Notes: a model not told the origin generated them from the sequence alone. DNA of 64,000 nucleotides from Vandiemenella viatica (GCA_031002005.1 CM061920.1:47408610-47472609), one strand, 5' to 3'. Numbered from the stretch's first letter, positions 1-11,386 are shown. Numbers and translations: made by a program.

Positions 1-412
1 AAGAGCTAAAAAAAAATAATAATAATAAGGTCTCCCATTTAGCCTGGCGAGGAGGCTCCAGAGATTCCTAGGTGCGAGGCCTGTAGCATTTGCTAACTCC
101 TGCTGCATGGTTAATCCGGTATTGCTCCAATAGATTACATACGCCTGATTATACTTCGGGCAGGAACTCGGTTCTTCCCCCGCCTATATCATAACTCATA
201 CTAGCTTTGGTACCCACATCAAAAAGGGACGGGGACGGGGACAGGAAGGAGCTGGGTAGGGATTCATTGGAAGACAGCAGCTGGGTGAAGAGAGCATATT
301 GAATATTTAGCTTTCAAAAGAGTTGTCTGTCAGAATTTCTTGGTCTTACTCTACACAGTTGTTTTCTGTGATAAGAAAACTTATGCCATATGACATGACT
401 CAATCAAAATAG
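1..412. repeat. Possible 3' end of a minus-strand retroelement, otherwise unassigned
   Basis: No coding region is visible. Positions about 8-30 are a short A-rich and (AAT)n tract followed by a more GC-rich stretch to about 235. Read on the minus strand, this is GC-rich sequence ending in a (TTA)n tail, which resembles the 3' end of a non-LTR element. A short G/A-rich repeat lies near 225-245. Nothing firmer can be said. Confidence 0.25.
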
Positions 413-783
413 AAGGACTATATGCATTTCGTTAATCCTAGGTCTGCTGTTAGAGAAAGTGTTCTTAATTTCTTCAGCTGTAATGTGATATGAATTTGCC
501 AGCTGAGTTTCTCATCAATTTGAATACAAAAGAATTGTATACACTTGTTTCTAAGACTGTGTTATTTTTGTAATTTATATGTAAATCCTGCTGTGTATAT
601 TTTTTAAAACCAAATAATAGTTGTTTTATCCAAATTTAATATTAATGAATTTGCCTTAAACCAGTCCGCTACTTCACTACGTACTTTATTAGCATCAAAT
701 TCTAAATTATTGTTTGGTATTATTTTTACAATCAGGTTAGCATCTTCTGCAAATAAAACGCTGCTAACTAGTGCCCACGATTT
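413..783 (-). mobile_element. LINE family A fragment, reverse transcriptase C-terminal part
   Basis: The minus strand encodes VLFAEDANL (the FADD-type catalytic box with an extra E), followed by a stretch ending VADWFKANSLILN. The full-length family-A copy has VLFADDTNL and VANWFEANSLILN at about 7120-7235. The reading frame then breaks at a stop, but similarity continues to the LSLTADLGLTK region. It is an old, truncated copy of the same retrotransposon family. Confidence 0.8.
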
Positions 784-2774
784 TGTGTTTGGAAAGTATT
801 TTGATTGCTATCTACCGAAATGAAACCAACACCCTTAGTGCATTATTTTCTAAATTGAATCATGATTAACACTGTTAAAATATTTTGCAGGATAACAGAA
901 AAGTTCCTACACTGGCGTTTTATTATTCAGGTCCTCAAACATGTTACTTTAAAATAAATATAGCGCCAATTTCCTGTATGACCCTTTCTGGGATTCAAAC
1001 AGTGAAGTAGAGAGAATAATTTAATGTGCAACATGTTTTATTACTTTAGAAATATTTGTAGAAAGGAATTAAATTTGTTATAACACTCTGTAAGCCATCG
1101 CCGAGACCACGCAGCCACCGGACGTGGACATGTATATAAGGAAGAGTGGCACCCGAATCATCTCAGTATCTGTGGGTCAACCAACCAGTGCAGATGTCTT
1201 CATACCTGAAGAAAATGGCGGAGCTAGCCGTCGAAATATCGTGTTTCCAAAACACAATCCGGCAGTACACCAGTGAGGGCTATATTGCAGTCCCTTTGTG
1301 TTTTTCAAGTTAGCCTCATGATCTGCTTTGATGCAACCATGCTCATTTCTCCTGTGATTTTTTCCCCTCATCTCTCAAAATGATAGTTCCTAATGGACAT
1401 ATTAAATAATATTGCCTTTTGCATATCTTCAGTAACTGCTTCATCATCCATAGCCTTAATCCTATGAATATCTTCTCTTATATCAATTTAATAACATAGA
1501 TATAAATGTTTCTATTTGATGATGTTTTGATAGCTATAAGAAAGGTTAGTACCACCTAAGTTGATGTGTAATTATAAGAAAGTGTGGGTTTATGAAGAGA
1601 AGTTCTATTTTGGATAGTATTCAAGTAGAGAAGTATAGCAGGAACACTGCAGAGGGGAAGTAAGAACATACTGAAAAGATAATAAGAAATTTTCATTCCA
1701 AAGTTAAAATAGTGAGAGGCAAAGAAACTTCAATAACATTAAAGATTTGAATAGTCTGAATAAGTTCATGAGAAAAGTGTACAATTGAATAAAAAGAAAC
1801 ACAAAAAATTTCAGGATATAAATATGGGATGGAAGAGAGAAACATTTGTCTAGGACCGGTGATGGCAAAACAGTGCACTATTGACACTAATTAAAAATCA
1901 AACACAAGGCTGGCCATATGGTTATGGTGGGTTTGACTAAAAACATATGTTGCTGATAAGCAAATAAAAATATGGAACAGAGAAAAACAATTGCTTGCCA
2001 CATATAAAAAGTAAATTTCGATTCATTTCTAAAGTTATCTCCAGCACAATAAATTCATTTTCCATAGATCCCAATATAAGTGACTGGCTCTGTGGGATGT
2101 GCAAACGACTCAGCATATAAGGAAGGAGCAGGAAATCAATAGGATTTTTTAGGCTTGTCTGATAGAGGCGAAAACGAAGGATGAAAGTGGGAAGGAAGAA
2201 AAGGATAGTTGTAAGCTGAAACAAATCAGTTAAGCAGAATGAAAGAGTGTGACAAATGGTCCAGGAATTCTAGAGTGAATATGTTTGGTTTCTTACAAGA
2301 GTCATAGGAAATGGGGACGTGAAAAGAAGAAGGGAGGATGGGGTGGTGAAGTCTCATGCATGAAGGAGCGAGCAATGTGCAGGTCTTCAGGGACAAAGCG
2401 TGTAAAAATAGGTTCTGCTGATAAGTAGTAGCCATGGAGGAGAGGTGAAGCTTCCTTTGAACCAATAATAGGAGGAATAACAAAAGGGAAAGTGAAAGGT
2501 AATCATTAAACATACAACATCTATTTGACAGATTATCGGTAAACTGTAATAGTACATGTATTTAAACGACAGTGAGGTTTTCCCTGATGAAAATAGAGTG
2601 TACACAGAAATAGAGGAGGAACTAGTGAAGTCATAATCATTAAGGTTAGCAAGGACCACAATAGATTGCTGGTGTTCATAGACGATAGCCACAAAAAAAT
2701 AAACTTAGATTTCTGGGAGTGATATGAAATAAAATATAGGTATCTTTGCTGTATCATAGTGAAAAATTTATATT
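784..2774. other. AT-rich non-coding stretch, no recognised gene
   Basis: Short hydrophobic open frames occur on the minus strand between 1690 and 2760, but none matches a family I recognise and they change frame repeatedly. Positions about 1090-1290 hold a more GC-rich stretch with an AAATGGCGGAGCTAGCCGTC motif. It has the look of a SINE-like dispersed repeat, but no second full copy is present in this window to prove it. Confidence 0.4.
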
Positions 2775-3830
2775 ATATAATTATTTATTACTCTTGTTCC
2801 TTAGATCCCTGCTGAGCAAGGGTTTCTAGGATGTCTAAGATCTCATGGTTGATTTAGATATATATTAGATTAATAATAATCATAGCGATAAATTATTATG
2901 TGTTAGAAATAGAGATGGGTCGTTCGCGAGTGAATCAGTTCTTTAGAGCAATTTTTTTAAAAGAGCGAGTGAGCAGTCGCTCACTAAAAAGTGAACGGTA
3001 GTTCTTCTAGGTGAGTCGGTCATAAGTCGGTTAGTTCTGAAGATCAAGAAGAGCTTGTTCACGTGGGCTTTGTGGACTGTTGAACAAAATAAAAAAAAAG
3101 GCTACTAATTGCATCAAAGTCGATTTTTTCATCGAAAAGTGGGGGTGTAACCGGTCTCAAATATAACTGAGCAAGTGAGCTAGTGAACCGTTCAAAAGAA
3201 CTAGTTCTTTTCGTAGAGTGATCAAATGAACACCGTTCTTTTTAGTGAGTCACTTTGCCCACCTCTAGTTAGAAACCACCAAAAACAAAGAAATAATTAT
3301 TAATATTTAAAACTGAATTTTTCAAAAGACATACCACAAAAAATTAATACTTTTTAAGACAATTTTGGATGGAGTAGAAGGAGTTCTCAATCAGATAATC
3401 CCACAGTTTTTCTTTAAACACATCTTTATTATTTATAAACAGTTTTAGGAAGTTTAATTAACTGATGTGCCCCAGAATAATTAACTCCTCTTTGTAAAAT
3501 GACAGTGATGTTTGTGTTTTATACAGGTTACTTTTGTTTCTTGTAGCCTACTGAAATTATTCACCTCTGAATTTGATTTAAAGAAGTTAAAATGTTCTGC
3601 AACTTAGCATATGAGAGAAAGTACATTTTGCTGAGAAGACATTGTAAGGATATTGAACAATTAAAGATAAATGGAATAAATGATGCACCTATGTGGAACT
3701 GAAAGGTATAATAAGGATAACTTTTATTGGTTGGTCTTAAATATACCGGGAAATATGAGAAAGAAATATGATTACAATTCCATATTTGTGCTAGATATTT
3801 AGCTTCTTTCACCTATCTGATTACATATAA
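2775..3830 (-). mobile_element. LINE family A 3' fragment, split by a MITE
   Basis: Read on the minus strand, 3830-3276 matches the C-terminal coding part and 3' untranslated part of the family-A copy at 57130-57600. Recognisable pieces are the KTQTSLS, QRGVNYSG and NNKDVFKEKL segments. After the MITE at 2910-3267 the match resumes with the family's 3' end, GCTCAGCAGGGATC, and an A/T-rich (TAAATAAT) tail near 2780-2800. The upstream limit at about 3830 is approximate because similarity fades. Confidence 0.75.
2910..3267. mobile_element. hAT-like MITE inserted in a LINE fragment
   Basis: A 358-bp non-coding element is bounded by TAGAGATGGGT on the left and GCCCACCTCTA on the right, inverted repeats matching at 9 of 11 positions. 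It is flanked by perfect 8-bp direct repeats GTTAGAAA at 2902-2909 and 3268-3275. The interior has several short runs such as GTGAGC and AGTTCTTT in both orientations near the ends. An 8-bp duplication and the imperfect TIR fit the hAT superfamily. No transposase is encoded, so it would depend on one in trans. Confidence 0.85.
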
Positions 3831-4189
3831 TTAAGGAGATCAAATTTTAATATGTAGCTGCTATTAACTGAAAGTTTTGAAATTACTGTTCTTCTCATAA
3901 CAACGTGAATTACTCTTTTAATTTTTGTACTATTAGACTGTTTCTAAAAACGCAGTTTCTCTCAACTCCAGCAGTGGGATCTAGACTATTATTGTAGACT
4001 GGAAACCAAGTCAGCGACTGATTAAACTTTATGCAAACTCCTTTATCTTTCCCATCATTAACTGCTATGCTCTACAAATTTTTTTTTCAATCTTGCCTTG
4101 GTTTTCCTAATCAATCTCTGCCACCGAGGAAATCCATCCACAGTTGGTAACGTTTATATAATAATTCTATACATTAATATATTTTTCTC
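3831..4189. other. No recognised feature
   Basis: AT-rich sequence between the minus-strand LINE fragment and the plus-strand LINE. I see no coding, tRNA-like or terminal-repeat signal. Confidence 0.4.
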
Positions 4190-4292
4190 GGGCTTCCAGC
4201 CGTGTTAATATAGTGAGTGGAGGGAAGTCGGCTCTGGCAGGAGAGGCAGGAGACGCTGTCTGTCTGATGGTTTCTAGCTGGAGACATCCAAT

Positions 4293-4957
4293 GTGTTTCG
4301 GCCATTGGAGGATCTAAATGGTGATTTTGAGGACCGTCAAATTGGACTGAATGATCTGGGATCTTTTAAAGTAAAAGGGAAAACTTTTCGGGGAGTATCT
4401 AAACGTAGGAAGGTACTGTTACTTGGAAGCAGTTATGGGAGGGGAATCAGTGAGATGGTTCACTCTGACTTGGGGCGAGATTATGAGGTCTGCAGTATTT
4501 TCAAACCAAATGCAGATCTTGGAAGTGTTGTAGCAAATGTGGAAGACTTGGGAAAGATTGTATTGTAATTGTGGGGGGAGCAGGAAATAGTCTTGATAAG
4601 GACCTCAATTATTCAATTGAGGAAGACATTGCTCACATTTCCAGGAACACACGTCAGACGAATGTGGGATTTGTGGGTTCGCTTGAGCATTATGATAAAC
4701 CCTGGATGTGGCATAAAATTAGGCATACAAATGCATCGATGGAAATGGTTCTCTGGCAGCCAGCAAATTCCCACATTGATTTGATAGACGTGGCCTACAT
4801 TGGTAGGGACAGCTATACTCGCCATGGAATCCATCTGAATTTCAGAGGTAAAAGGAAGCTTTCACTTCTTATTGCTGATGAGATCAAGGGATGCCAGGTG
4901 AATGAAAGAGGTATTCCTGTTATAAGTGGTGTTAAGTCGCGGCCTTTTTTAGGGTAA
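4293..4957 (+). pseudogene. LINE ORF1 with SGNH/GDSL-esterase-like domain, frameshifted
   Basis: Two overlapping frames form one protein. The first (4293-4568) contains VLLLGSSYGRGI, the usual beginning of an SGNH hydrolase fold (the block I Ser region). The second (4571-4957) contains a GGAGNSLD segment (block III-like GxxN) and RHGIHLNFRGKRKLS, matching the C-terminal HLN-x-x-G-K motif seen in ORF1 proteins of many insect LINEs, whose His is part of the catalytic set. A single-base shift at about 4555-4570 splits the domain: the alternative frame reads DCIVIVGGAGN across the junction. In CR1-type elements the esterase domain of ORF1 is known, though its role in retrotransposition is debated. 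No zinc finger or coiled coil is visible upstream in this copy. Confidence 0.7.
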
Positions 4958-5079
4958 ATGAAATAAATGTTTTAAGATGTCTAAACGAAATTAATATCTC
5001 TCCTGGTCAAAACTTAACGAAATTAGAAATTCCATCTTACATACCAGTATGTACTAATAAAGTAAACATTTTAAATTCA

Positions 5080-7931
5080 TTGAATCAAAGATTTCATACC
5101 ACCATTCTCCATCAAAATATAAGGGGGATATTTAGTCAAACTGACGACATTACCTTATGGCTAGATGAGATTCAAAATTCCAGAAATCTCAATGTAGATG
5201 TTTTGTGCATATCTGAACATCATTTGTCTGTCTGTCTGTCCATCTCAAATTATAAACTAAGTTCTCATTTCTGTAGATGTAAAATGGAGAAAGGTGGAGT
5301 TGCCATTTTTGTTAAAAATAATATTCAATTCAACTGTGTAGGTGTAAGTAAGTATTGTATAGAACAATTTGAATGCTGTGTTACTAAACTAGAATATGGT
5401 AAGGAAGAGCTCATAGTAATAGCAATTTATAGGGCCCCCTCAGGAAATTTTGTCTGTTCTCATCACAGTTAGAGTCTTTACTATTATGTTTCAAAAATAA
5501 CAAACAAATAGTTTTATGTGGAGATTTTAATATTGACTTTCTCAATCACAGCAATGAGAGGCTAGATATAGAAGCCTTGATGTTGTCTTTTATCTTAACG
5601 GCACTTGTAAATTTTCCTACTAGAATACAAAATAATAGCAGGACTGCAATTGATAATTATTTTATGGATATTTCTCAATACAGTAATTACAACATACTTC
5701 CAGTAATAAATGGTATCTCAGATCATGATGCCCAGCTGCTATGTATCAAGTCCAGAATCGCTATTAAACAGATAGAGAAAAGCTGGGTTTATAGAAGAAA
5801 TATTAATGAAAACAATATAAAACATTTCATAGAGTCCTTAAATAATGAACAATGGTCAGAAGTGTACAACGCACAGGGTGTTAATGCAAAATTTGATTCC
5901 TTTCTCAATATATTTCTAACACTTTTCGAAGGAAGTTTCGAAAAAAGGAAAGTAGTCAATACACCAAACAATGAACTGGGTAAGGATGGATAACAAAGAG
6001 TATTAGAATATCTTTTAAAACAAAAAGAGACCTGTACTTAAAAGTTAGAGAATCAAATAACAATACACTGAAAGCTCATTGTAAACTTTATTCTAAAATA
6101 CTAAGAAATGTAATAAGAAAGGCCAAGAACAGATATATATCAAAGAAAATAGAGAATTCAGGCAATAAGATGAAAACTATATGGAATATAATAAAAAGTG
6201 AAACAGGAAAATCACTCCAAAGACATAAAAATAGAAAAAAAGTGGATCTGTTCATAGTGAAGTAGTGGAAGTTTGTGAAATATTTAATAAACATTTTACT
6301 ACAGTTGTAGAGAAATTAGGCATAGAAAAGCAGTCCCCACATAATGCCCTAAGGATTCTTCAGACCGTTTACCCAAATAGATTTGTGGAAATGCAATTGC
6401 CACCAGTAACAGTCTCAGAAATAAATAAACTCATGAAACAATTAAAGCCTAAAAATTCTTCCAGCTATGGCAATATTTCATGTAAATTACTGAACAGATG
6501 TTCAGATATTATCGATCGTGTACTTGCCTACATTTGTAATGAATCGTTAATGCAAGGTGTGTTTCCAAATAGACTAAAATATGCAGTTCTAAAACCGTTG
6601 TTTAAAAAAGGAGAATCAACATGTATAGATAACTATCGTCCCATTTCATTACTTTCCGGATTCTCAAAGATTTTTAAAAAAGTCATGTATTGTAGAGTAA
6701 TAAAACTTGTTACCCAAAATAATATACTCACTATATACAGTTTGGGTTCCAAAAAGGATCATCTATAGAAATGGCTATATATTCATTTCTAAATAACACA
6801 TTTGCGGAACTGAATAATAAAATGAGCCTTGTAGGAATATTTTGTGAACTTGGAAAAGCATATGACTGTGTAAATCATGAATTACTTTTGAAGAAAATGG
6901 AATACTTTGGTATTTATGGAATTGCAGGTAAATGGTTTAAATCATGCATGGAAAGTCGAATGCAAAAAGTTTCCATTTTTGATCCTAAAATAAGTAAAGA
7001 TGCTTCATCAGACTGGGAGAAAATAAAACATGGAATTCCACAAGGTTCTGTCCTAGGACCCCTCCTCTTTTTGTTGTACATCAATGACCTTCCTGGAAAC
7101 TTATCTGACAAAGTTAAGAGTGTTTTATTTGCTGATGACACTAACCTGACTGTGAGAAAAACACCAAACAGCAATCTAGAATTTAATGTAAATGAAGTAG
7201 CAAATTGGTTTGAGGCAAATTCATTAATATTAAATTTTGAAAAAACACATTACATTAGGTTTAAAATAAAAAAATTATGCACAGCCAGATTTTCAAGTTA
7301 GCTATAAAAATAACACAATATTAGAAACAAAGAGTATAAAATTCCTAGGTATTAAAATAGATGAGAAACTCTGTTGGCATGAACAAATCACTCACTACTG
7401 AAGAAGTTAAGTAGTGCCACCTTTGCAATACGAACACTTTAACTAACAGCAGATCTAGAATTAACGAAACAGATTTACTCCTCATATTTTAATTCAGTGA
7501 TGTCATGTGGCATAATTTTTTGGGGAAACTCTTCACAAAGTAAAAATGTTTTCATAGCACAGAAAAGAGCTATTAGGATGTTGTGTAGGGTAAAACCAAG
7601 AACTTCTTGCAGACAACTTTTTAAAAAACTCAATGTTCTAATAATGACATTTAAGTATATATATTCTCTCATGTGCTTTGTCATAGATCATTTTAACCTG
7701 TTTACTTCTAATTCACAGGTACACAACTTCAATACAAGAAACAGAAATAACTTGCACAAACCACAAACATCTCTGTCATTGGTAATTATTCTGGTATACA
7801 TCTGTTTAATAAACTTCCCAAGGGTATAAAACAGTTTTGCAGAAAATAAAGATATATTTAAAGAAAAACTGAGAGATTATCTTATTGGCAACTCCTTCCA
7901 CTCCATTCAAGAATTTGAACAAAATAATTAA
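5080..7931 (+). pseudogene. LINE ORF2, endonuclease plus reverse transcriptase, multiply broken
   Basis: The endonuclease part shows HQNIRG, ISEHH (metal-binding Glu region), IYRAPSG, CGDFNIDF and SDHDAQ, the standard order of an APE-type nickase. A frameshift near 5455 separates IYRAPSG from CGDFNIDF. The RT part shows NYRPISLL, FCELGKAYDCVNH (motif A), GIPQGSVLGPLLFLLYIND (motif B) and LFADDTNL (motif C). Further breaks lie near 5990, 6250, 6735 and 7300. The C-terminal region (7497-7931) has YGIIFWGNSS-like and NTRNRNNLH segments typical of these elements. Motif A has Glu where the first catalytic Asp is normally found (family pattern F-D-L-S-K-A-F-D). That alone would probably inactivate polymerisation. 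Confidence 0.85.
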
Positions 7932-8050
7932 TTGTATTCAATATGACTTTTGCAAAACTCAGTTGTAAAAATTTATGTTTATTTTATTCTTTTCATTTTT
8001 CTTTGTAACATATAATTGTTTTTACTATGATTATGACTCGTATGTATGTA

Positions 8051-8903
8051 CAGGGCGTTCGCCGGGAAACGCAACCCACTGTTAGCGCTACAAGGAAGAA
8101 ACTGCTCCCGGCGAGCGAGCGGTCAGCTTCCGGCATTGTTCGACCGTCGGCCGCGGACTATTTTATAATAATTACGCTTCATAAACTTCGTAAACTTGTA
8201 TGTGCTAAGCATTTAAATGTGACGTAATACATAAAAGATGCTGGAAGTGTTGACCCTCTTGTGTAATGCACATTTCACATCTTCTGAACATATTTCGAGA
8301 CACACGCTGCCCCAACTGACTTACTGATTTTTTGGGTGACTGTTGTAGTCGAAAAGCGATATCGTCAATTTTCTCCTCTGTGAGAATACGGTTGACCGAC
8401 AGTCTCTTTTTGTTAAAAAATGAACCCGTTTCTCTTACTTTTTTAACCAGACGCAGAATTGTTGATTTAGCTGGCAGTAAAGCGCCAGGAAATTCGCGAC
8501 GAAATTTACTGCGACACTTTTTAAACGACTTCTTCTTCACATATGTATCGTAGAGAAATAATATTTGTTGCAATCTGTAACGTACCATAATTTTACTCAC
8601 ACTCAAACACGGTACAGATTAGTAAGAGTATGAAGCCCCAAACCAGCCAAACCGCAAAGAAACGTTTATTCACAACACTGATTAATAAGAGACTGAAGTC
8701 ACAAACTATCTACAATGCAATGAAACCGTTCTTAACAATGTAAGGGTCCCATTATACTGCGTCACGTCACTGTTGGGGCAGCGGAGGTGTTAAACAGTGC
8801 GGTGATTCACGATGCCGTGTGGCGGGAGCTGCTGGCTGGACTGACCGAGCAAGTTGCCGACGGCAACAGACTGGGAGGGTAGCGTTTTCCGGCGAACGCC
8901 CTG
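8051..8903 (-). mobile_element. Tc1/mariner-like element with internal deletion
   Basis: An 853-bp element has near-perfect terminal inverted repeats (CAGGGCGTTCGCCGGGAAAC left; the right end reverse-complements to CAGGGCGTTCGCCGGAAAAC). It is flanked by TA at 8049-8050 and 8904-8905. It sits in the 3' untranslated part of the LINE: at 57541-57717 the related LINE copy runs from its TGTATATGTAT sequence straight into the GACATGTTTCACATC end with no insert. TA target duplication and the encoded helix-turn-helix protein on minus indicate the Tc1/mariner (IS630) group. The DDE catalytic part is missing, so the copy is non-autonomous. Confidence 0.85.
8205..8606 (-). pseudogene. DUF4817-type helix-turn-helix domain of a mariner-like transposase, truncated
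   Basis: The minus-strand frame of 133 residues starts MSVSKIMVRYRLQQILFLYD and continues with FRREFPGALLPAKSTILRLV and KVRETGSFFNKKR. This is the layout of the DUF4817 helix-turn-helix domain found at the N-terminus of many insect mariner-type proteins: a first helix pair, an arginine-rich FPG/FP turn, and the ILRLVKKVRETGS recognition helix. The segment up to about residue 100 looks complete. After SQLGQRVSR the sequence no longer resembles a transposase and ends without any DDE/DDD domain, consistent with an internal deletion of the element. It could still bind DNA if expressed, but nothing shows that it is. Confidence 0.7.
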
Positions 8904-8990
8904 TATATTAACCATGACATGTTTCACATCCCAGAGGTGCTTCCTCTGCAGGGATCAATGAAACAAGATTGATAAATAAATAAATAAATA

Positions 8991-9279
8991 CTAATGAAGT
9001 ATTCAGTGAAGCAGAAAACTAATTTAAGGCAAACGCATTAAAATTAAGCAAGTACACATCTTTCCCCCTGCCATATCTCTCAACACTCTGGTAAGTATGG
9101 TTATGAACTGAAATATTGTAAAGTGGGTTTCTGTTTGTCTGGCCCCCCGGACTTTAGCAGTGGTAGGTGAAGGATTATTTTTCCTATACTATCTATTTTA
9201 TTTGAGCTTGCTAAACAAGTCTGTCTATTTGGAAAAATGTTTCTAGTGCTTTATTTTGTTCAGTTCCAAAATTTATTTA
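8991..9279. other. No recognised feature
   Basis: Sequence between the LINE tail and the first convincing mitochondrial similarity. The exact left edge of the numt lies somewhere in 9200-9290, because nad4 similarity is weak there. Confidence 0.3.
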
Positions 9280-9289
9280 ATTGGAGTTG

Positions 9290-9438
9290 AATGATATATA
9301 TATTCTTATAGTAAACATGGTTTATATTTCACTGGTTTATATGTATTTTCTACTGGTTTCTACGTGAATATGGTTTGATAATATTGCACTGGTTGCCTTC
9401 AAATATTCTTTGCTTGAAGATTCATTTATTGATTTTAT
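9290..9438 (+). pseudogene. nad4: nad4 3' end, mitochondrial relic
   Basis: The frame contains HGLYFTGLYVFSTGFY, resembling the C-terminal region of insect ND4, and after a shift ends LLEDSFIDFM just before trnH. That is the expected neighbour, since on the minor strand nad4 precedes trnH. Similarity is patchy, so this is a weaker call than nad5. Confidence 0.5.
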
Positions 9439-9502
9439 GTCCATGTATTGTATATAAAATATTAATTTGTGGTATCTTTGAAGTGATAATTTCACCATGG
9501 AC
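9439..9502 (+). pseudogene. trnH: trnH relic (anticodon GTG)
   Basis: A 64-nt segment with a perfect 7-bp acceptor pair (GTCCATG with CATGGAC), a T-arm-like TGAA/TTCA hairpin and the sequence TTTGTGGTA carrying anticodon GTG. It lies where trnH is expected, immediately before nad5. Confidence 0.7.
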
Positions 9503-9534
9503 CATTAATGTATATATTATCAATCGAGGATTTT

Positions 9535-11185
9535 AGATTTATTTTTTATTAGGTTTAAGATTATTAACTTTTTCTACTGGTATTTATTTGATTTTGAATG
9601 ATTTAGTTGTTTTTACTGAGTGGGATATTTTTAGATTAAATAGATCTTCAGTGGTTATGACTTTACTAATTGAATGAATGTCAATAACATTTATATCTTT
9701 TGTTATATTAATTTCTTCTTTAGTTATTTATTATAGATTAGATTATATAAATGGAGAAAAGAATTTAAATCGATTTATTTTACTTGTATTAATATTTGTT
9801 TTATTAATAATATTTTTAATTGTTAGACCTAATATCATTAGAATCTTACTTGGTTGGGATGGTTTAGGTTTAGTTTCTTATTGTTTAGTTATTTATTATT
9901 AAAATGTAAAGTCTTATAATGCTGGTATATTAACTGTTTTATCTAATCATATTGGTGATGTTGCTATTTTAATTTCTATTGCTTTAATACTTAATTATGG
10001 AAGTTGAAATTATATTTATTTTGATAGATGGGAAAAGTTTTTAGTTATGTTATTTTTAATCATTGCTGCAATAACTAAAAGAGCCCAGTTCCCGTTTTCT
10101 TCTTGGCTTCCAGCCACTAGGGCGGCTCCTACCCCCGTTTCTGCTTTAGTTCATTCTTCAACTTTAGTAACGGCTGGGGTATATTTAATAATCTGTTTTA
10201 ATTTTTTATTAATGTATGAGAATTTAAATACTTTTGTATTATTAATTGGTTGTTTAACCATATTTATGGCGGGAATTGATGCTAATTTTGAATATGATTT
10301 AAAGAAAATTATTCTGTTTCTATTTTAAGTCATCTTGGATTAATAATAAGAATTTTAACTATAGGTTATCATGATTTGGCATTTTTCCGTTTGTTGACAC
10401 GTGATTTATTTTAGCCTTTTTTATTTTTATGTGCTGGTTCTTATATTCACAATTTAGGTGACTTTCAAGACATTCGTTTTATGGGTTCATTTGTTTACAC
10501 AATACCTTTGACTTCTATTTGTTTTAATGTATCAAGTTTATGTTTATGTGGAATGCCTTTCTTATCAGGTTTTTATTCAAAGGATTTTATTCTTGAATTA
10601 TCTTCTATGTATTATATAAATTATTTGATTTTCATTTTGTTTCATATTTCTACTGGATTAACAGCTATATATTCCTTTCGTTTATTTTATTATTCAATGA
10701 TTAATTATTACAATCATCTTAGTTAGTGTTTAATTGATAATAAATCTAATTATATATCATTTGGTACGGTTGATTTGTTGTTTATTGAGATTATTAATAT
10801 TCCCTGTTCCTTACTGTATTGTATTCCCTTACTATCTCAAGTTTTTAACTATAATAATGGTTATAACTGGTTCTTATATAAGTTGTTTGCTTTTTATTTA
10901 TATTTTTATAAACCTATTTATATTTATAATAATTGATTTATAGGTTCCATTTGATTTATGCCATTTTCATCTACTAATTTTGTTAGATTATATCCCTTAA
11001 AATATGGTTATGTTATTTTAAAAGGTTTTGATTATAGGTGAAATGAATTAATTGGTGGACAGGGATTATATAGTTCATATATTTACATATTATCTTAGAT
11101 ACAAGGTTGATATCATTTAAATTATAAAACACATTTATTGTTATTTACTGCATGGATATTAATTTTATTTATTTCATTTATTTAA
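9535..11185 (+). pseudogene. nad5: nad5, mitochondrial relic with stops and frameshift
   Basis: A near full-length ND5 (NADH dehydrogenase chain 5, a multi-pass proton-pumping subunit of complex I) in mitochondrial code. Conserved parts are visible: [56 protein letters not shown] and GMPFLSGFYSKDFILE. An in-frame TAA interrupts VIYY/NVKSYNAG near 9901. A frameshift follows KKII near 10310-10325, and there is another stop near 10414. The stop at 11183-11185 overlaps trnF by one base, as in real mtDNA. The number of lesions shows it is not under coding constraint. Confidence 0.93.
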
Positions 11186-11248
11186 CTTAAATAATTTATT
11201 TTAAAGGAATACATTGAAGCTGTATAGGAATTATGTTTACTTATAAGT
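11185..11248 (+). pseudogene. trnF: trnF relic (anticodon GAA)
   Basis: The anticodon arm is ATACA-TTGAAGC-TGTAT with a perfect 5-bp stem and anticodon GAA. The acceptor stem ACTTAAA pairs with TATAAGT with one mismatch. It is in the expected place directly after nad5 on the same strand. Confidence 0.8.
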
Positions 11249-11315
11249 ATTTAAAAATAATTAAATATTTATTTTTTACAATAAAAGTGTAATATTTTAT
11301 TTAAGCTATATAAAT
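11249..11315 (-). pseudogene. trnE: trnE relic, anticodon altered to TTT
   Basis: On minus the anticodon arm is TTACA-CTTTTAT-TGTAA. The stem is perfect but the anticodon is TTT, where trnE needs TTC. The position between trnF and trnS1 and the 5' start ATTTATATAG identify it as trnE. Confidence 0.7.
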
Positions 11316-11316
11316 T

Positions 11317-11386
11317 AGAGAAATTAACGGAATTTAACCACTATTATAATAAGTTAGCAGCTTATATAATGTAATTATTTCTCCTT
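11317..11386 (-). pseudogene. trnS1: trnS1 relic (anticodon GCT)
   Basis: The minus strand contains the arm ATAAG-CTGCTAA-CTTAT with anticodon GCT, in the usual place between trnE and trnN. As usual for insect trnS1, no good D-arm is seen. Confidence 0.7.

Larger units (their letters stand above)
4190..8990 (+). mobile_element. LINE family A, near full-length non-LTR retrotransposon
   Basis: A plus-strand element with an SGNH-type ORF1 (4293-4957), an ORF2 with apurinic-type endonuclease and reverse transcriptase (5080-7931), and a 3' end reading GACATGTTTCACATCCCAGA followed by (AAAT)n at about 8968-8989. The same 3' end recurs at about 57640-57717. The gene content fits the CR1/L2/Jockey group, but the clade cannot be settled by eye. 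The 5' boundary near 4190 is a guess. The mariner-like element at 8051-8903 interrupts the 3' untranslated part. Both ORFs carry frameshifts and stops, so this copy is dead. Confidence 0.85.

Noticed and set aside
1693..2757. Series of hydrophobic minus-strand frames that might suggest a chemoreceptor relic
   Set aside because: They change frame repeatedly, no conserved receptor motif is visible, and AT-rich DNA gives hydrophobic frames by chance.
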